Part shown: in pieces, positions 28,602-38,035 of the stretch | Layout: each line of letters begins with the position of its first letter | Numbering within the stretch: the stretch's first letter is position 1 | Assembly: GCF_017876405.1 (NCBI RefSeq) | Contig: NZ_JAGINW010000001.1 | Location: 12,661,203 to 12,725,202 of the forward strand | Length of the DNA: 64,000 nt | Direction of reading: 5' to 3' | Source: Kibdelosporangium banguiense | GTDB taxonomy: Bacteria; Actinomycetota; Actinomycetes; Mycobacteriales; Pseudonocardiaceae | Translations under genes and position numbers: made by a program | The notes under the pieces: generated by a model | Seen by the model: the letters and a program-made list of their open reading frames with translations, nothing else | Told to the model about the DNA's origin: nothing | Databases searched by the model: none

Positions 28602-30077
28602 GTGACCGCCCCCAAACTCGCTCTGTCCGACATCGCTGTCACCGAGGCCACGGCAGACGTCGTGGTGATCGGGACAGTGCAGCGGACGGGCGGAACCTTC
28701 TCCCTCGCACCGGGCAGTGAGACCGTGGACGCCGCGTTCGACGGACAGCTCGTGGAGATCCTGAGCACGCTCGGTGCCACCGGCAAGGCCGACGAGGTCG
28801 TCAAAGTACCGACGCTCGGCAAACTGAAGGCAGGCCTCGTGGTCGCCGTCGGCCTGGGCAAGGACCCCGGCCCCGAGCAGGTCCGGCGTGCCAGCGGCGC
28901 CGCCGCCCGGACGTTGACCGGCGTCAAGCGTGCGTACAACCACCTGTCCGCAGTGGACCTGCACGCCGCCATCGAGGGCACAGCCCTGGGCGCGTACGCG
29001 TTCACCCAGTACAAGTCGGAAAACGGCGACAGCCCGGTGGCCCGTGTGGACTTCGCCGCCGAGAGCTCCAAAGAGAACAAGGCGACCCTGAAGGCGGCGA
29101 CCGCGATCGCGGAGGCCGTGGCCACCGCCCGTGACCTGATCAACACCCCGCCCAACGACCTCTACCCGGCCTCGTTCGCCGACCGCGCGGCCGCACTGGG
29201 CAAGGCCGCCGGACTCGAGGTGGAGATCCTCGACGAGAAAGCGCTGCGCAAGGGCGGCTTCGGCGGCATCCTCGGCGTCGGCGGCGGCTCGTCCCGGCTG
29301 CCCCGGCTCGTGCGCATGACCTACAAAGGACCGAAGGCGACCAAGAAGATCGCCCTGGTCGGCAAGGGCATCACCTTCGACACCGGCGGCATCTCCCTGA
29401 AGCCCGCGGCCAACATGGACGAGATGACCTCCGACATGTCCGGCGCGGCGGCAGTGGTCGCGGCGGTCGTCCTGGCCGCGAAACTGAAGTTCCCCCTCGA
29501 AGTCATCGCCACCGTGCCGCTGGCCGAGAACATGCCCTCCGGCTCCAGCTACCGCCCAGGCGACGTCCTGCCGATGTACGGCGGCAAAACCGTCGAGGTC
29601 CTCAACACCGACGCCGAAGGCCGTCTCGTTCTGGCCGACGCCATGGTCCGCGCCGCCGAAGACGCCCCCGACTACCTCATCGACACAGCAACCCTGACCG
29701 GCGCCCAACTGGTCGCCCTGGGCCGCCGCACCGCAGGCGTCATGGGCACCGACGAATTCCGCGACCGCGTCACCCGCATCGGCCAAGCCGTCGGCGAGAA
29801 CGCCTGGGCCATGCCCCTGCCGGACGAACTCCGCTCCGACCTGGACTCCCGCCTGGCCGACCTCTCCAACGTCACCGGCCACCGCTGGGGCGGCATGCTC
29901 GCGGCAGCCCAGTTCCTCAAGGAATTCGTCCCCGACAACCTCCCCTGGGCCCACATCGACATCGCCGGCCCCTCCTTCAACAACGCAGGCCCCTGGGGCT
30001 ACACCCCGCACGGCGGCACCGGCGTCCCCGTCCGCACCATCGCCGCCGTCCTCGCCGACATCGCCGAGAACGGCTGA
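28602..30077 (+). CDS. pepA: Leucyl aminopeptidase (M17)
   Basis: A 491-aa cytosolic di-metal aminopeptidase removing N-terminal residues from peptides. The N-terminal half is the macro-like domain. The catalytic half shows [16 protein letters not shown] (metal-binding Lys and Asp), [11 protein letters not shown] and the family signature [13 protein letters not shown] (~335-347), followed by [14 protein letters not shown]. It corresponds to Rv2213. The GTG at 28602 follows GAGGAGTAGCCA. Full length and intact active site. Confidence 0.96.
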   Translation: MTAPKLALSDIAVTEATADVVVIGTVQRTGGTFSLAPGSETVDAAFDGQLVEILSTLGATGKADEVVKVPTLGKLKAGLVVAVGLGKDPGPEQVRRASGAAARTLTGVKRAYNHLSAVDLHAAIEGTALGAYAFTQYKSENGDSPVARVDFAAESSKENKATLKAATAIAEAVATARDLINTPPNDLYPASFADRAAALGKAAGLEVEILDEKALRKGGFGGILGVGGGSSRLPRLVRMTYKGPKATKKIALVGKGITFDTGGISLKPAANMDEMTSDMSGAAAVVAAVVLAAKLKFPLEVIATVPLAENMPSGSSYRPGDVLPMYGGKTVEVLNTDAEGRLVLADAMVRAAEDAPDYLIDTATLTGAQLVALGRRTAGVMGTDEFRDRVTRIGQAVGENAWAMPLPDELRSDLDSRLADLSNVTGHRWGGMLAAAQFLKEFVPDNLPWAHIDIAGPSFNNAGPWGYTPHGGTGVPVRTIAAVLADIAENG

Positions 30078-30162
30078 CCCCCGCCCTCCCCGGCGGCGGC
30101 GATCGCCCCAACCCTCAACCTCAAACCCCAGCCCGACCAGGCTTTTTCGCCCCGTCCTTGGG

Positions 30163-30320
30163 TAGACAGTCCCCCGCCCATCCCGGGGGGGGCGTCCCTG
30201 GTCCAGTCTATCGGGGATGGGGGTTGAGCTGGGGTTTTTGCGGGGTGAACCGGTGTGAGTGGGCCGTTCGCACCGGGATCACCTGGGTGGCGTAAGGCTT
30301 GGGTGTTGCTCGCGGCTAGG
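30163..30320 (+). repeat. Dispersed 158-bp element, copy A (no adjacent DUF222 gene)
   Basis: This non-coding block is recognisably related, at roughly three in four positions by eye, to 61174-61331. Both begin with TAGACAGTCCCCC, have a G-run hairpin closed by TAGAC/GTCTA (30163-30167/30206-30210) and share the downstream block GGGCCGTTCG...TCACCTGG. The second copy directly precedes a DUF222-HNH gene; this copy has none nearby. The rest of the 360-bp pepA-to-30438 gap holds only this element and the repeat at 30386. Confidence 0.65.
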
Positions 30321-30385
30321 CGCTCAGGTGAGTGCTGGTTTCTGCCGGGTTTCCCTGTTGGGTGTCGCGACTGAGTGAGCTTTGG

Positions 30386-30437
30386 GCACGCCAGACCTTC
30401 AAGCTCGGCAACCGGCGTTCCTTCGCGGCCCGGCCTG
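30386..30437 (-). repeat. Dispersed intergenic repeat family R1, copy 1
   Basis: CGCCAGACCTTCAAGCTCGG followed by CAACCGG recurs with few changes at 60851-60901 and 60909-60959. Read on the minus strand it encodes RLPSL-VWRA-like peptide strings in spurious ORFs. It is adjacent to the element at 30163-30320. Confidence 0.6.
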
Positions 30438-30773
30438 CTAGCTGTTGCGGCGTTTTTCTTCCTCGGCTTTTCGGCGGGTGTATTCGCGCATGCGCTGGGG
30501 GTAGCCGACGATGCCTGCGTCGTAGACTGGGATCTTGAGTTTGCGGCCCAGGTTCTTGGCCGCTTCTTCGTTGTCGATTCGCCTGCGGGTCCATTCGCCG
30601 TCGAAGGCGACGAGGACCACAGTCGTGTGTGTCACATTGGTGCGTGGCTCCACGTAGGCCTCGACGCCGCGCCTGTCTCGTGCCCATGCCGCGAGATGGT
30701 CGGTGTCTTTCGAGCTCGCGGTCCTTGTCACGCCTGCTTTCGGCTTGCGGCGCAGTTTGTCGAAAATCCCCAC
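30438..30773 (-). CDS. Conserved actinobacterial small basic protein, unknown function
   Basis: A 111-aa basic protein starting MGIFDKLRRKPKAGV, with the conserved middle HLAAWARDRRGVEAYVEPRTNVTHTTVVLVAFDGEWTRRRI and ending KIPVYDAGIVGYPQRMREY plus a Lys/Arg/Glu tail. The same sequence plan occurs in many actinobacteria near lpdA, sometimes labelled oxidoreductase, for which I see no support. The GTG at 30773 has GGGAGG at ideal spacing. It is divergent from lpdA. Confidence 0.85.
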   Translation of the reverse strand: MGIFDKLRRKPKAGVTRTASSKDTDHLAAWARDRRGVEAYVEPRTNVTHTTVVLVAFDGEWTRRRIDNEEAAKNLGRKLKIPVYDAGIVGYPQRMREYTRRKAEEEKRRNS

Positions 30774-30949
30774 CTGGACAACCTCCCTAGCTGCCGTATA
30801 CCGGACATTCTCCTTCACACGGCTGAGAGCCGGCCGACACACCTGGCCAGTTCGCAAGCCTGCCCGATGAAGTGACAAGATGGCGTGTGGTCGGACCGGT
30901 GGGGCGTACTGGGCTGGTCCGAAAGAGACGAAGCTGTCGAGGAGACCTT

Positions 30950-32320
30950 GTGAGTGACACCTCCGCAGACCTGGTGATCCTGGGTGGCGGGTCGGGCGGT
31001 TATGCCTGCGCGTTTCGCGCTGCCGAGCTCGGCCTTTCGGTGATCGTGGTGGAGAAGGACAAGCTCGGCGGAACGTGCCTGCACCGTGGTTGCATCCCGA
31101 CCAAGGCTCTGCTGCACGCCGCCGAGATCGCCGACAACGTGCGTGAAGGTGACCAGTTCGGGGTCAAGAGCTCGCTCGAAGGCATCGATATCAACGGCGT
31201 GAACTCGTACAAGGACGGAGTGATCTCCCAGCTGTACAAGGGCCTGCAGGGCCTGGCCAAGCTGAACAAGGTTCAGATGGTCGAGGGCACCGGCACGTTC
31301 GTCGCGCCCAACGCGGTCGACGTCAACGGCACGCGCTACACCGGCAAGAACGTTGTTCTCGCCAGCGGGTCGTACGCCAAGAGCCTGCCCGGCCTGGACA
31401 TCGGCGGCCGGATCATCACCTCCGACCAGGCTCTGAACCTCGACTACGTGCCCGAGCGGGTCGTCGTTCTCGGCGGCGGCGTGATCGGGGTCGAGTTCGC
31501 CAGCGTGTGGCGTTCGTTCGGCGCCGAGGTCACCATCGTCGAGGCGCTGCCGCGGCTGGTCCCGCTGGAGGACGAGTACGCGTCCAAGCAGCTGGAGCGC
31601 GCCTTCCGCAAGCGTGGCATCAAGTTCAAGACCGGTGTCCGGTTCACCGGCGCCACCCAGACCGGCGACGCCGTCACCGTCTCGCTTGAGTCCGGCGAGC
31701 AGTTCGAGGCCGATCTGCTGCTGGTGGCTGTGGGCCGTGGGCCGAACACCGCCGCGATGGGCTACGAAGAGGCCGGCGTGAACATGGACCGCGGTTTCGT
31801 GCTCACCGACGACAGGCTGCGCACCAACCTGCCCAACGTCTACGCCGTCGGCGACATCGTGCCGGGCCTGCAGCTCGCGCACCGCGGCTTCCAGCAGGGC
31901 ATCTTCGTGGCCGAGCAGATCGCCGGGCAGAACCCGAAGGTCATCGACGAGGCCGGCATCCCGCGGGTCACGTACTGCAAGCCCGAGGTCGCCTCGGTGG
32001 GCCTGACCGAGGCCGCCGCCAAACAGCGCTACGGTTCGGTCGAGACCCTGGTCTACGACCTGGCCGGCAACGGCAAGAGCAAGATCCTCAAGACTTCCGG
32101 GGGCGTCAAGGTGATCAAGGCACCGGACGGCCCCGTGGTCGGCATGACCCTGGTCGGCGAGCGCGTCGGGGAGCTCATCGGCGAGGCGCAGCTGATCTAC
32201 GGCTGGGAGGCGTACCCCGAGGACGTCGCCCCGCTGATTCACGCACACCCAACGCAGACCGAAGCCATCGGCGAGGCCTTCCTCGCCCTTGCCGGCAAGC
32301 CCCTGCACGTGCACGGCTGA
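30950..32320 (+). CDS. lpdA: Dihydrolipoamide dehydrogenase (E3)
   Basis: A 456-aa flavoprotein that reoxidises dihydrolipoamide on 2-oxo acid dehydrogenase E2 with NAD+. It has the FAD-binding GGGSGGYACAFRAAELG, the redox disulfide motif GGTCLHRGCIPTKALL, the second nucleotide-binding VVLGGGVIGVEFASVW, and the C-terminal catalytic His-Glu in HAHPTQTEAIGEAF. The GTG at 30950 is chosen because GAGGAGACC precedes it. It is in an operon with sucB 50 bp downstream. Confidence 0.96.
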   Translation: MSDTSADLVILGGGSGGYACAFRAAELGLSVIVVEKDKLGGTCLHRGCIPTKALLHAAEIADNVREGDQFGVKSSLEGIDINGVNSYKDGVISQLYKGLQGLAKLNKVQMVEGTGTFVAPNAVDVNGTRYTGKNVVLASGSYAKSLPGLDIGGRIITSDQALNLDYVPERVVVLGGGVIGVEFASVWRSFGAEVTIVEALPRLVPLEDEYASKQLERAFRKRGIKFKTGVRFTGATQTGDAVTVSLESGEQFEADLLLVAVGRGPNTAAMGYEEAGVNMDRGFVLTDDRLRTNLPNVYAVGDIVPGLQLAHRGFQQGIFVAEQIAGQNPKVIDEAGIPRVTYCKPEVASVGLTEAAAKQRYGSVETLVYDLAGNGKSKILKTSGGVKVIKAPDGPVVGMTLVGERVGELIGEAQLIYGWEAYPEDVAPLIHAHPTQTEAIGEAFLALAGKPLHVHG

Positions 32321-32371
32321 CGCACGGGCACAGGTCAGCCAAGCTCGACAGCACGAGGAGTAAGCGAAACC

Positions 32372-34069
32372 ATGGCCTTCTCCGTCCAGATGCCGGCCCT
32401 CGGCGAGAGTGTCACCGAGGGAACGGTCACCCGGTGGCTGAAGCAGGTCGGCGACACCGTCGAAGTCGACGAGCCCTTGCTGGAAGTCTCCACCGACAAG
32501 GTCGACACCGAGATCCCCTCCCCGGCCGCCGGTGTGCTCGAGCGCATCGTCGCCCAGGAGGACGAGACCGTCGAGATCGGCGCGGAACTCGCGGTGATCG
32601 GTGACGGCTCCGGCGACAACGGTGCCGCGGCCCAGCCTGAGGCAGCCGCGCCCGCCCCGGCGCCCGAGCCCGAACCGGAGCCGGAACCCGAGGCGGCGCC
32701 TGCCCCGCAGGCGTCCTCCGGCGGCGGCAGCGCGTCCGGGACCCCGGTCACCATGCCGGAGCTCGGCGAAAGCGTCACCGAGGGCACCGTGACCCGGTGG
32801 CTCAAGCAGGTCGGCGACTCGGTCGCCGTCGACGAGCCGCTGCTGGAGGTGTCCACCGACAAGGTCGACACCGAGATCCCGTCCCCGGTCGCGGGCACCC
32901 TGCTGGAGATCACCGCGGCCGAAGACGCCACTGTGGACGTCGGCGGCCAGCTCGCGGTGATCGGCTCGGCCGACGCCGCGCCCGCCCAGCAGGCACCCGC
33001 CCCCGCACCGAAGCCCGAGCCGAAGCCGGAACCCAAACCCGAGCCGAAGCCAGAGCCGGTCGCCCAGGCCCCGGCGCCCAAGCCTGAGCCGAAGCCCGAA
33101 CCGGCCCCTGCGCCACAGGCCACCAACAACAGCGGCGACGCCCCGTACGTCACGCCGTTGGTACGCAAGCTGGCCTCGGAGAACGGCATCGACCTGGCCA
33201 AGGTGACGGGCACCGGTGTCGGTGGCCGGATCCGCAAGCAGGACGTGCTCGCGGCGGTCGAGGCCGCCAAGAAGCCGGCCCCAGCCCCGGCTCCCGCGGC
33301 AGCACCGGCCGCAGCCGCTCCGGCGCCGTCGGCCGAGGCCGCCGCGCTGCGGGGCAAGACCGAGAAGCTGCCCCGGCTGCGTCAGATCGTGGCGCAGCGC
33401 ACCCGGGAGTCGCTGCAGGTCTCCGCTCAGCTGACCCAGCTGTTCGAGGTCGACGTCACCAAGATCGCCCGGCTGCGGGCGAAGGCGAAGAACTCGTTCG
33501 AGCAGCGCGAAGGCGTCAAGCTGACGTTCCTGCCGTTCTTCGCCAAGGCCACGGTCGAGGCGCTCAAGCAGCACCCGAAGCTCAACGCGTCGATCAACGA
33601 GGAGGCCAAGGAGGTCACCTACCACGGCGCCGAGCACCTCGGGATCGCGATCGACACCGAGCGCGGCCTGCTCAACGCCGTGATCGCGGACGCGGGCGAC
33701 CTGAACCTGACGGGTCTCGCGCACAAGATCGCCGACCTGGCGGCCCGGGCGCGGACCAACAAGATCAAGCCCGACGAGCTGGCCGGCGGCACGTTCTCGC
33801 TGACCAACCTGGGCAGTGTCGGCGCGCTGTCGGACACCCCGATCATCCTGCAGCCGCAGGTCGGAATCCTGGGCGTCGGCTCGATCGTGAAGCGGCCCGT
33901 GGTGATCACCGACGAGAACGGTGACGACACCATCGCCATCCGCTCGATGGTCTATCTGGCCCTGACGTACGACCACCGCCTGGTGGACGGCGCCGACGCC
34001 GGTCGTTTCCTCACGACCATCAAGCGCCGCCTGCAGGAAGGCAACTTCGAGGCCGAACTCGGCCTGTAG
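32372..34069 (+). CDS. sucB: 2-oxo acid dehydrogenase E2, dihydrolipoyl acyltransferase with two lipoyl domains
   Basis: A 565-aa E2 core protein. It has two lipoyl domains (residues ~3-77 and ~127-200), each with the lipoylation motif [15 protein letters not shown] long Pro/Glu/Lys linker follows, then a peripheral subunit-binding domain (~250-290, [16 protein letters not shown]...[12 protein letters not shown]). The catalytic domain ends with the active-site motif [15 protein letters not shown]. It corresponds to M. tuberculosis Rv2215 (DlaT, called SucB in many genomes), so whether it serves pyruvate or 2-oxoglutarate dehydrogenase is not decided by sequence alone. Its lipoyl groups are made by LipB and LipA, both in this window. 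ATG 32372 has GAGGAG upstream. Confidence 0.95.
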   Translation: MAFSVQMPALGESVTEGTVTRWLKQVGDTVEVDEPLLEVSTDKVDTEIPSPAAGVLERIVAQEDETVEIGAELAVIGDGSGDNGAAAQPEAAAPAPAPEPEPEPEPEAAPAPQASSGGGSASGTPVTMPELGESVTEGTVTRWLKQVGDSVAVDEPLLEVSTDKVDTEIPSPVAGTLLEITAAEDATVDVGGQLAVIGSADAAPAQQAPAPAPKPEPKPEPKPEPKPEPVAQAPAPKPEPKPEPAPAPQATNNSGDAPYVTPLVRKLASENGIDLAKVTGTGVGGRIRKQDVLAAVEAAKKPAPAPAPAAAPAAAAPAPSAEAAALRGKTEKLPRLRQIVAQRTRESLQVSAQLTQLFEVDVTKIARLRAKAKNSFEQREGVKLTFLPFFAKATVEALKQHPKLNASINEEAKEVTYHGAEHLGIAIDTERGLLNAVIADAGDLNLTGLAHKIADLAARARTNKIKPDELAGGTFSLTNLGSVGALSDTPIILQPQVGILGVGSIVKRPVVITDENGDDTIAIRSMVYLALTYDHRLVDGADAGRFLTTIKRRLQEGNFEAELGL

Positions 34070-34078
34070 CGGTTTTTT

Positions 34079-34133
34079 TGCCCCCAAAGTGGCTTTCGGA
34101 GCATTCAGTGCTCCGAAAGCCACTTTGGGGGCA
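34079..34133. terminator. 25-bp stem hairpin of the GCCACTTTGGGGGC family
   Basis: TGCCCCCAAAGTGGCTTTCG plus GAGCA (34079-34103) pairs perfectly with 34109-34133 across a 5-nt loop, 10 bp after the sucB stop and just after a T7 run. It is a probable terminator and the largest member of a short repeat family also seen at 12172-12263 and 44402-44426. Confidence 0.78.
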
Positions 34134-34173
34134 CAACTGCGTCTGGTGACTGGGCGGTCACTAGGATCGGGGT

Positions 34174-35064
34174 ATGCGCGTAGTCATCGCAGGGTCCTCA
34201 GGCATGATCGGTACCGAGCTCGTGTCGGCCCTGCGGCGCGCGGATCACGAGGTGGTCCGGCTGGTGCGCCGGGAGTCCTCCGCGCCCGACGAGCGCACCT
34301 GGGATCCCCCGGCAGGCAAGATCGCGGACGGCGCCCTGGACGGCGCGCACGCGGTGATCAACCTGTGTGGGGCGGCGATCACGCTCAACCGGCTGAGCAA
34401 CGCCCGCAAGCAGGTGATCGCCGACAGCCGGATCGAGCCGACCGAGGTCCTGGCCACAGCCATCGCCGAGCACGACATCCCGTTGCTGATCAACGCTTCC
34501 GCCGTCGGCTACTACGGCGACACGGGTGGCCGCGTGGTCGACGAGACCACCCCGGCGGGCCAGGGTTTCCTGTCGAAAATGTGCCAGGAGTGGGAAGCCG
34601 CCACCAAACCCGCCGCCGACTCCGGTGCCCGGGTGGCGATGCTGCGGACCGGTCTGGTGCTGAGCAAGCAAGGCGGGCTGCTCGGCCCGCTGCGGCTGCT
34701 GTTCACGTTCATGCTGGGCGGACGGCTCGGTGACGGTCGCCAGTACATGCCGTGGATCCACCACACCGACCACATCAACGCGGTGCTGCACATCCTCGAA
34801 ACCGAGTCTGTGAAAGGCCCGGTGAACGTGACCGCGCCGAACCCGGTCACCAACGCCGAGTTCACGCGTGCGTTCTCTGCGGCGCTCGGCCGGCCTGCGC
34901 CGTGGGTGGCACCGAAGTTCGCGCTGCGCCTCGCGCTGGGCGAACTGGCCGACGAAGGCGCCCTTGCCAGCCAGCACGTCATCCCGAAAGCCTTGCAGGA
35001 CAGCGGTTTCAAGTTCACGTACAACACCGTGGACGAGGCACTTGGCTCGGTGGCGAAACGTTGA
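34174..35064 (+). CDS. TIGR01777-type NAD-dependent epimerase/SDR
   Basis: A 296-aa extended short-chain dehydrogenase (YfcH/SulA-like, Rv2216-like). The N-terminal Rossmann motif is MRVVIAGSSGMIGTELV, followed by INLCGAAI, INASAVGYYGD and the family segment LLGPLRLLFTFMLGGRLGDGRQYMPWIHHTDH. The canonical active-site Tyr is represented by the YYGD region. The substrate is unknown. Its stop overlaps the start of the PAP2 gene (TTGA), implying co-translation with PAP2 and probably lipB. Confidence 0.92.
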   Translation: MRVVIAGSSGMIGTELVSALRRADHEVVRLVRRESSAPDERTWDPPAGKIADGALDGAHAVINLCGAAITLNRLSNARKQVIADSRIEPTEVLATAIAEHDIPLLINASAVGYYGDTGGRVVDETTPAGQGFLSKMCQEWEAATKPAADSGARVAMLRTGLVLSKQGGLLGPLRLLFTFMLGGRLGDGRQYMPWIHHTDHINAVLHILETESVKGPVNVTAPNPVTNAEFTRAFSAALGRPAPWVAPKFALRLALGELADEGALASQHVIPKALQDSGFKFTYNTVDEALGSVAKR

Positions 35065-35669
35065 TCCGGGTCAGCGCATGGGGTTTTGCGCTGCTCGGCC
35101 TGTTCCTGCTGCTCGGTTACCTCGTCCACGACTCGGCCTGGTTCATCGACACCGCGGTTTCCAACGCGCTGCACGGGTTCTGGCGGACCGGGCCGGGTGA
35201 CGTCGTATCGGTCCTGACCGACATCCTCGGACCGGTACTGCCGATAGTGATGTTCTTCGTGCTGGTGATCGCCACGATCCGGGCCTGGGACGACGCGTGG
35301 CTGGTCAACGTGTTCCTGCGCAGCATTGTGCTGCTCGCCGCGTGCCGGGCGGTGTCGTTGTTCAAGACGGTGTTCGAACGGGACCGGCCACGGGCCTATT
35401 CGGACTTCAGCTATCCGAGCGGGCACGTGGTCTCGGTGGCAAGCGTGGCATTCACCAGCGTTGTGCTGTGTGCGTGGCTGGCGGGGCGATTGTTGCGACG
35501 GGTGACCGTGATCGCAGTCGTTCTTGTGGTGCTGTCAGCCACATTCCGGGTGTTGCTGGACGTGCATTGGGTCACGGATGTGCTCGGTGGCACGCTCGGT
35601 GTGACCGGGGTCGGGTTGGTCGTCGCGGCCGCGCTGCGACTGTTGCCGGTGAGAGAGCGTAGGGTTTGA
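35061..35669 (+). CDS. PAP2-family membrane phosphatase
   Basis: A 202-aa membrane protein with about six helices and the three-part PAP2 phosphatase signature: [10 protein letters not shown] (KX6RP), the PSGH segment in [12 protein letters not shown], and [15 protein letters not shown] (the R-H-D motif). It probably dephosphorylates a lipid phosphate or pyrophosphate at the outer membrane face. It starts at TTG 35061, overlapping the epimerase stop, and ends overlapping the beginning of the lipB region. The TTG is unusual but all other starts fall inside the first helix. Confidence 0.88.
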   Translation: MIRVSAWGFALLGLFLLLGYLVHDSAWFIDTAVSNALHGFWRTGPGDVVSVLTDILGPVLPIVMFFVLVIATIRAWDDAWLVNVFLRSIVLLAACRAVSLFKTVFERDRPRAYSDFSYPSGHVVSVASVAFTSVVLCAWLAGRLLRRVTVIAVVLVVLSATFRVLLDVHWVTDVLGGTLGVTGVGLVVAAALRLLPVRERRV

Positions 35670-35671
35670 GA

Positions 35672-36403
35672 GTGATCGAGACATCCTGCCGTGCCGCCAC
35701 GCAACCCGTGGACACGCGTGAGATCGGCACCATCGACTACCTGGCCGCCTGGGAACTACAGCGCGAGCTGGCCGAAGCCCGGTCCGCGGGCACCGGCGGC
35801 GACACGCTCCTGCTGCTCGAGCACCCCTCGGTCTACACCGCAGGCAAACGCACCCAGCCCGACGAGCGCCCGGACGACGGCACACCGGTCATCGACGTGG
35901 ATCGCGGCGGGAAGATCACCTGGCACGGCCCGGGCCAACTGGTCGGCTATCCGATCGTTCAGCTGGCCGACCCTATCGATGTCGTGCACTACGTCCGCAG
36001 GCTCGAAGAGGCCCTGATAGCCGTCTGTGCCCGGCTCGGCCTGCAGACCGGCCGCGTCGAAGGCCGCAGCGGCGTCTGGCTGCCCGCCGACGACCGCGGC
36101 CCCGAGCGCAAGATCGCCGCGATCGGCATCCGCGTCCAGCGTGGCGTGACCATGCACGGCTTCGAGATCAACTGCAACGCGGACCTGTCGGCGTTCGACC
36201 GGATCGTCCCCTGTGGCATCCGTGACGCCGGTGTCACCTCGCTGACCTGGGAACTCGGCCGTGACGTGACTGTCGCCGAGGTCCTGCCGCACGCCAAGGA
36301 GCTCGTGCTCGAGGCGTTGGAAGGCACGCTGCCGGTGGCCGACCACTGGCTGCCGCGCACCCGGCAGCCGAGCACTCCGGGTGTCACCTTCGCCCTGCAG
36401 TAA
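35672..36403 (+). CDS. lipB: Lipoyl(octanoyl) transferase
   Basis: A 243-aa enzyme transferring octanoate from acyl carrier protein to lipoyl domains. It has [32 protein letters not shown], the catalytic Lys in [18 protein letters not shown] and the catalytic Cys in [20 protein letters not shown] 35672 is preferred over TTG 35666 because AGGG is properly spaced. In most actinobacteria lipA follows directly; here it is ~8 kb downstream, with a decayed reading frame starting at the very next codon. Confidence 0.95.
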   Translation: MIETSCRAATQPVDTREIGTIDYLAAWELQRELAEARSAGTGGDTLLLLEHPSVYTAGKRTQPDERPDDGTPVIDVDRGGKITWHGPGQLVGYPIVQLADPIDVVHYVRRLEEALIAVCARLGLQTGRVEGRSGVWLPADDRGPERKIAAIGIRVQRGVTMHGFEINCNADLSAFDRIVPCGIRDAGVTSLTWELGRDVTVAEVLPHAKELVLEALEGTLPVADHWLPRTRQPSTPGVTFALQ

Positions 36404-37016
36404 CTGTCCATTTCTGCCATCAACAACGCAGGCGATATCGTCGGCGTGGCCGACGGCGGTCCGACCGGGCAGCAGGCTGTGCTCTGGCCCGCGTCCGCTC
36501 CGGGCACGGTCAAGGTGCTCGACGTCGGCGCGGAGTACTCCTCCGCCTCGCCTGAGGACATCGACGACCAGGGCAGGGTTCTGGTCTGGGCGTACACCAC
36601 CGGCCGGACCGACGGCAAGGTGTGGTCGCCGGACGGAACGTCGGTCAAACTGCCCACGCCCCACACCCAACGGCAGCGCCCAGCCCACCGCGTTGCGCAA
36701 CGGCCGCGTGGTGGGTCAGACCTTCGACAACGGCGCGGGTGACTTCGCGACCCTGGTGTGGGATCTGAGCGGGCACGCCCAGCCGGTCCGGATCGACGCC
36801 TCGGCACGGGAATGGTTCATCGATTCGCGGGGCACGGTCGTCGGCAATGTCGCCGGGGATATCAACTTCTACCGCAGCGGCGTACTGAAGGACTCCATCA
36901 AGGGCACGTCGGTCAACGCTCTCGGCGGCTTCACCGACACCGGTGTGGTGGCTGGGAACAAGTGGAACCCGGCAACCAGCGACTACCTCGCCGTCACCTA
37001 CAAACGCAGCTGCTGA
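36404..37016 (+). pseudogene. Decayed secreted beta-propeller (HAF-repeat-like) gene fragment
   Basis: Starting at the codon after the lipB stop, and in the same frame, the sequence reads LSISAINNAGDIVGVADGG, the INxxGxIVG pattern of HAF-type extracellular repeats, and continues to VWSPDGTSVKLPTP (~36660). The reading then continues in the +1 frame as NGSAQPTALRNGRVVGQ through REWFIDSRGTVVGNVAG to YLAVTYKRSC. A ~7-bp insertion at about 36656-36668 explains the shift. No start codon with a ribosome site or signal peptide remains. It is an N-terminally truncated, frameshifted relic followed by an intact terminator. Confidence 0.75.
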
Positions 37017-37024
37017 CAGACAAA

Positions 37025-37068
37025 ACTCTGCCGTGCGGGGCCTTTCCCCGCACGGCAGAGTCTTTTTC
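37025..37068. terminator. Strong rho-independent terminator
   Basis: A 16-bp stem (37025-37040 with 37046-37061, loop CCTTT) is followed by CTTTTTC. It serves the relic gene and also the convergent LLM oxidoreductase, which has AAAA on its side. Confidence 0.85.
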
Positions 37069-37070
37069 TG

Positions 37071-38021
37071 TCAAAGCTGTGGAGCGATCTCGGCTGCGAT
37101 GAGCTCGAGGTGGTCGAGATCGTGCAGGTCCATGATCTGCAGGTAGATCCGGCTGATGCCGGTCCGCTCACGCCAGCGGCCGATCTGGTCGACGACTTCG
37201 GCGGGGGTGCCGGCGAAACCGTTCTGTTTCAAGTCGTCCACGTCGCGACGGATGTTCCCGGCGCGGCGGGCGACTTGAGCGTCGTCCCAGCCGACGCACG
37301 TGGTCTGCGCGGTGGACCGGATCATGCCCGCCGGGTCGCGGCCGATCGCCCGGCAGGCGGCGTCCACCCGCTCGAACTGGGTGGCCGTGGTTTCAGCGTC
37401 CACAAAGGGCAGATTGAACTCGTCGGCGAACCGGGCGGCCAATGCCGGGGTTCGCTTGGCGCCCACGCCACCGATGATCACCGGCGGCCGGGGCCGCTGC
37501 GCGGGTTTGGGCAACGCGGGTGAGTCGGTGAGCTGATAGTGCTTGCCCTCGTAGGAGAATCTCTCGCCGAGCGGGGTCGTCCAGAGTCCGGTCAGGACTT
37601 CCAGTTGCTCGGTGTAGATGTCGAATCTGTCGCCCAGCGCCGGGAAGGGGATGCCGTACGCGGTGTGCTCGTCGGCGAACCAACCGCTGCCGAGGCCGAA
37701 TTCGACGCGGCCGCCGGACATCTGGTCGACCTGGGCCACGGTGACGGCGAGCGGGCCGGGCTGCCGGAACGTCGCCGCGGTCATCAGCGTGCCGAGCCGG
37801 ACCCGGCTGGTCTGGACCGCCAGGCCGGCGAGGGTGGTCCACGCGTCGGTCGGGCCTGGCAGCCCGTCGGCGGAACCGCCCCCGACGTTGTGGCCCATCG
37901 CGAGGTAGTGGTCCGATCGGAAGAACCCGTCGTACCCGGCGTCCTCGGCCGCCCTGGCCACCTTGAGCAGGTCGTGGTAGGTCGCACCCTGCTGCGGTTC
38001 GGTGAAGATCCGTAGTTCCAC
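37071..38021 (-). CDS. LLM-class F420-dependent oxidoreductase
   Basis: A 316-aa luciferase-like monooxygenase-fold protein. It begins MELRIFTEPQQGATYHDLL, has AAEDAGYDGFFRSDHY, RVRLGTLMTAATFRQPGPLAVTVAQVDQMSGGRVEFGLGSGW (the family signature) and PPVIIGGVGAKRTPALAARFADEFN. Actinobacterial members of this subgroup generally use coenzyme F420; the substrate is unknown. It lies 14 bp downstream of the TetR gene on the same strand, so it is likely co-transcribed with and controlled by it. Confidence 0.9.
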   Translation of the reverse strand: MELRIFTEPQQGATYHDLLKVARAAEDAGYDGFFRSDHYLAMGHNVGGGSADGLPGPTDAWTTLAGLAVQTSRVRLGTLMTAATFRQPGPLAVTVAQVDQMSGGRVEFGLGSGWFADEHTAYGIPFPALGDRFDIYTEQLEVLTGLWTTPLGERFSYEGKHYQLTDSPALPKPAQRPRPPVIIGGVGAKRTPALAARFADEFNLPFVDAETTATQFERVDAACRAIGRDPAGMIRSTAQTTCVGWDDAQVARRAGNIRRDVDDLKQNGFAGTPAEVVDQIGRWRERTGISRIYLQIMDLHDLDHLELIAAEIAPQL

Positions 38022-38035
38022 CGCTCAACGCTAAC

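Noticed and set aside
27957-30011. 684-aa minus-strand open frame over pepA
   Set aside because: Antisense to leucyl aminopeptidase with intact motifs; the translation is compositional GC-frame noise.
30316-30687. 123-aa minus-strand ORF overlapping the 111-aa gene
   Set aside because: Its N-terminal part is in the wrong frame of the conserved 111-aa gene and its C-terminal part is R1 repeat sequence.
33001-33120. Tandem short repeat in sucB
   Set aside because: It encodes the normal Pro/Glu/Lys-rich flexible linker between lipoyl and subunit-binding domains, not an independent repeat element.
30815-34123. 1102-aa minus-strand open frame over lpdA and sucB
   Set aside because: Runs opposite two housekeeping genes with conserved active sites; long antisense frames are expected at this GC content.
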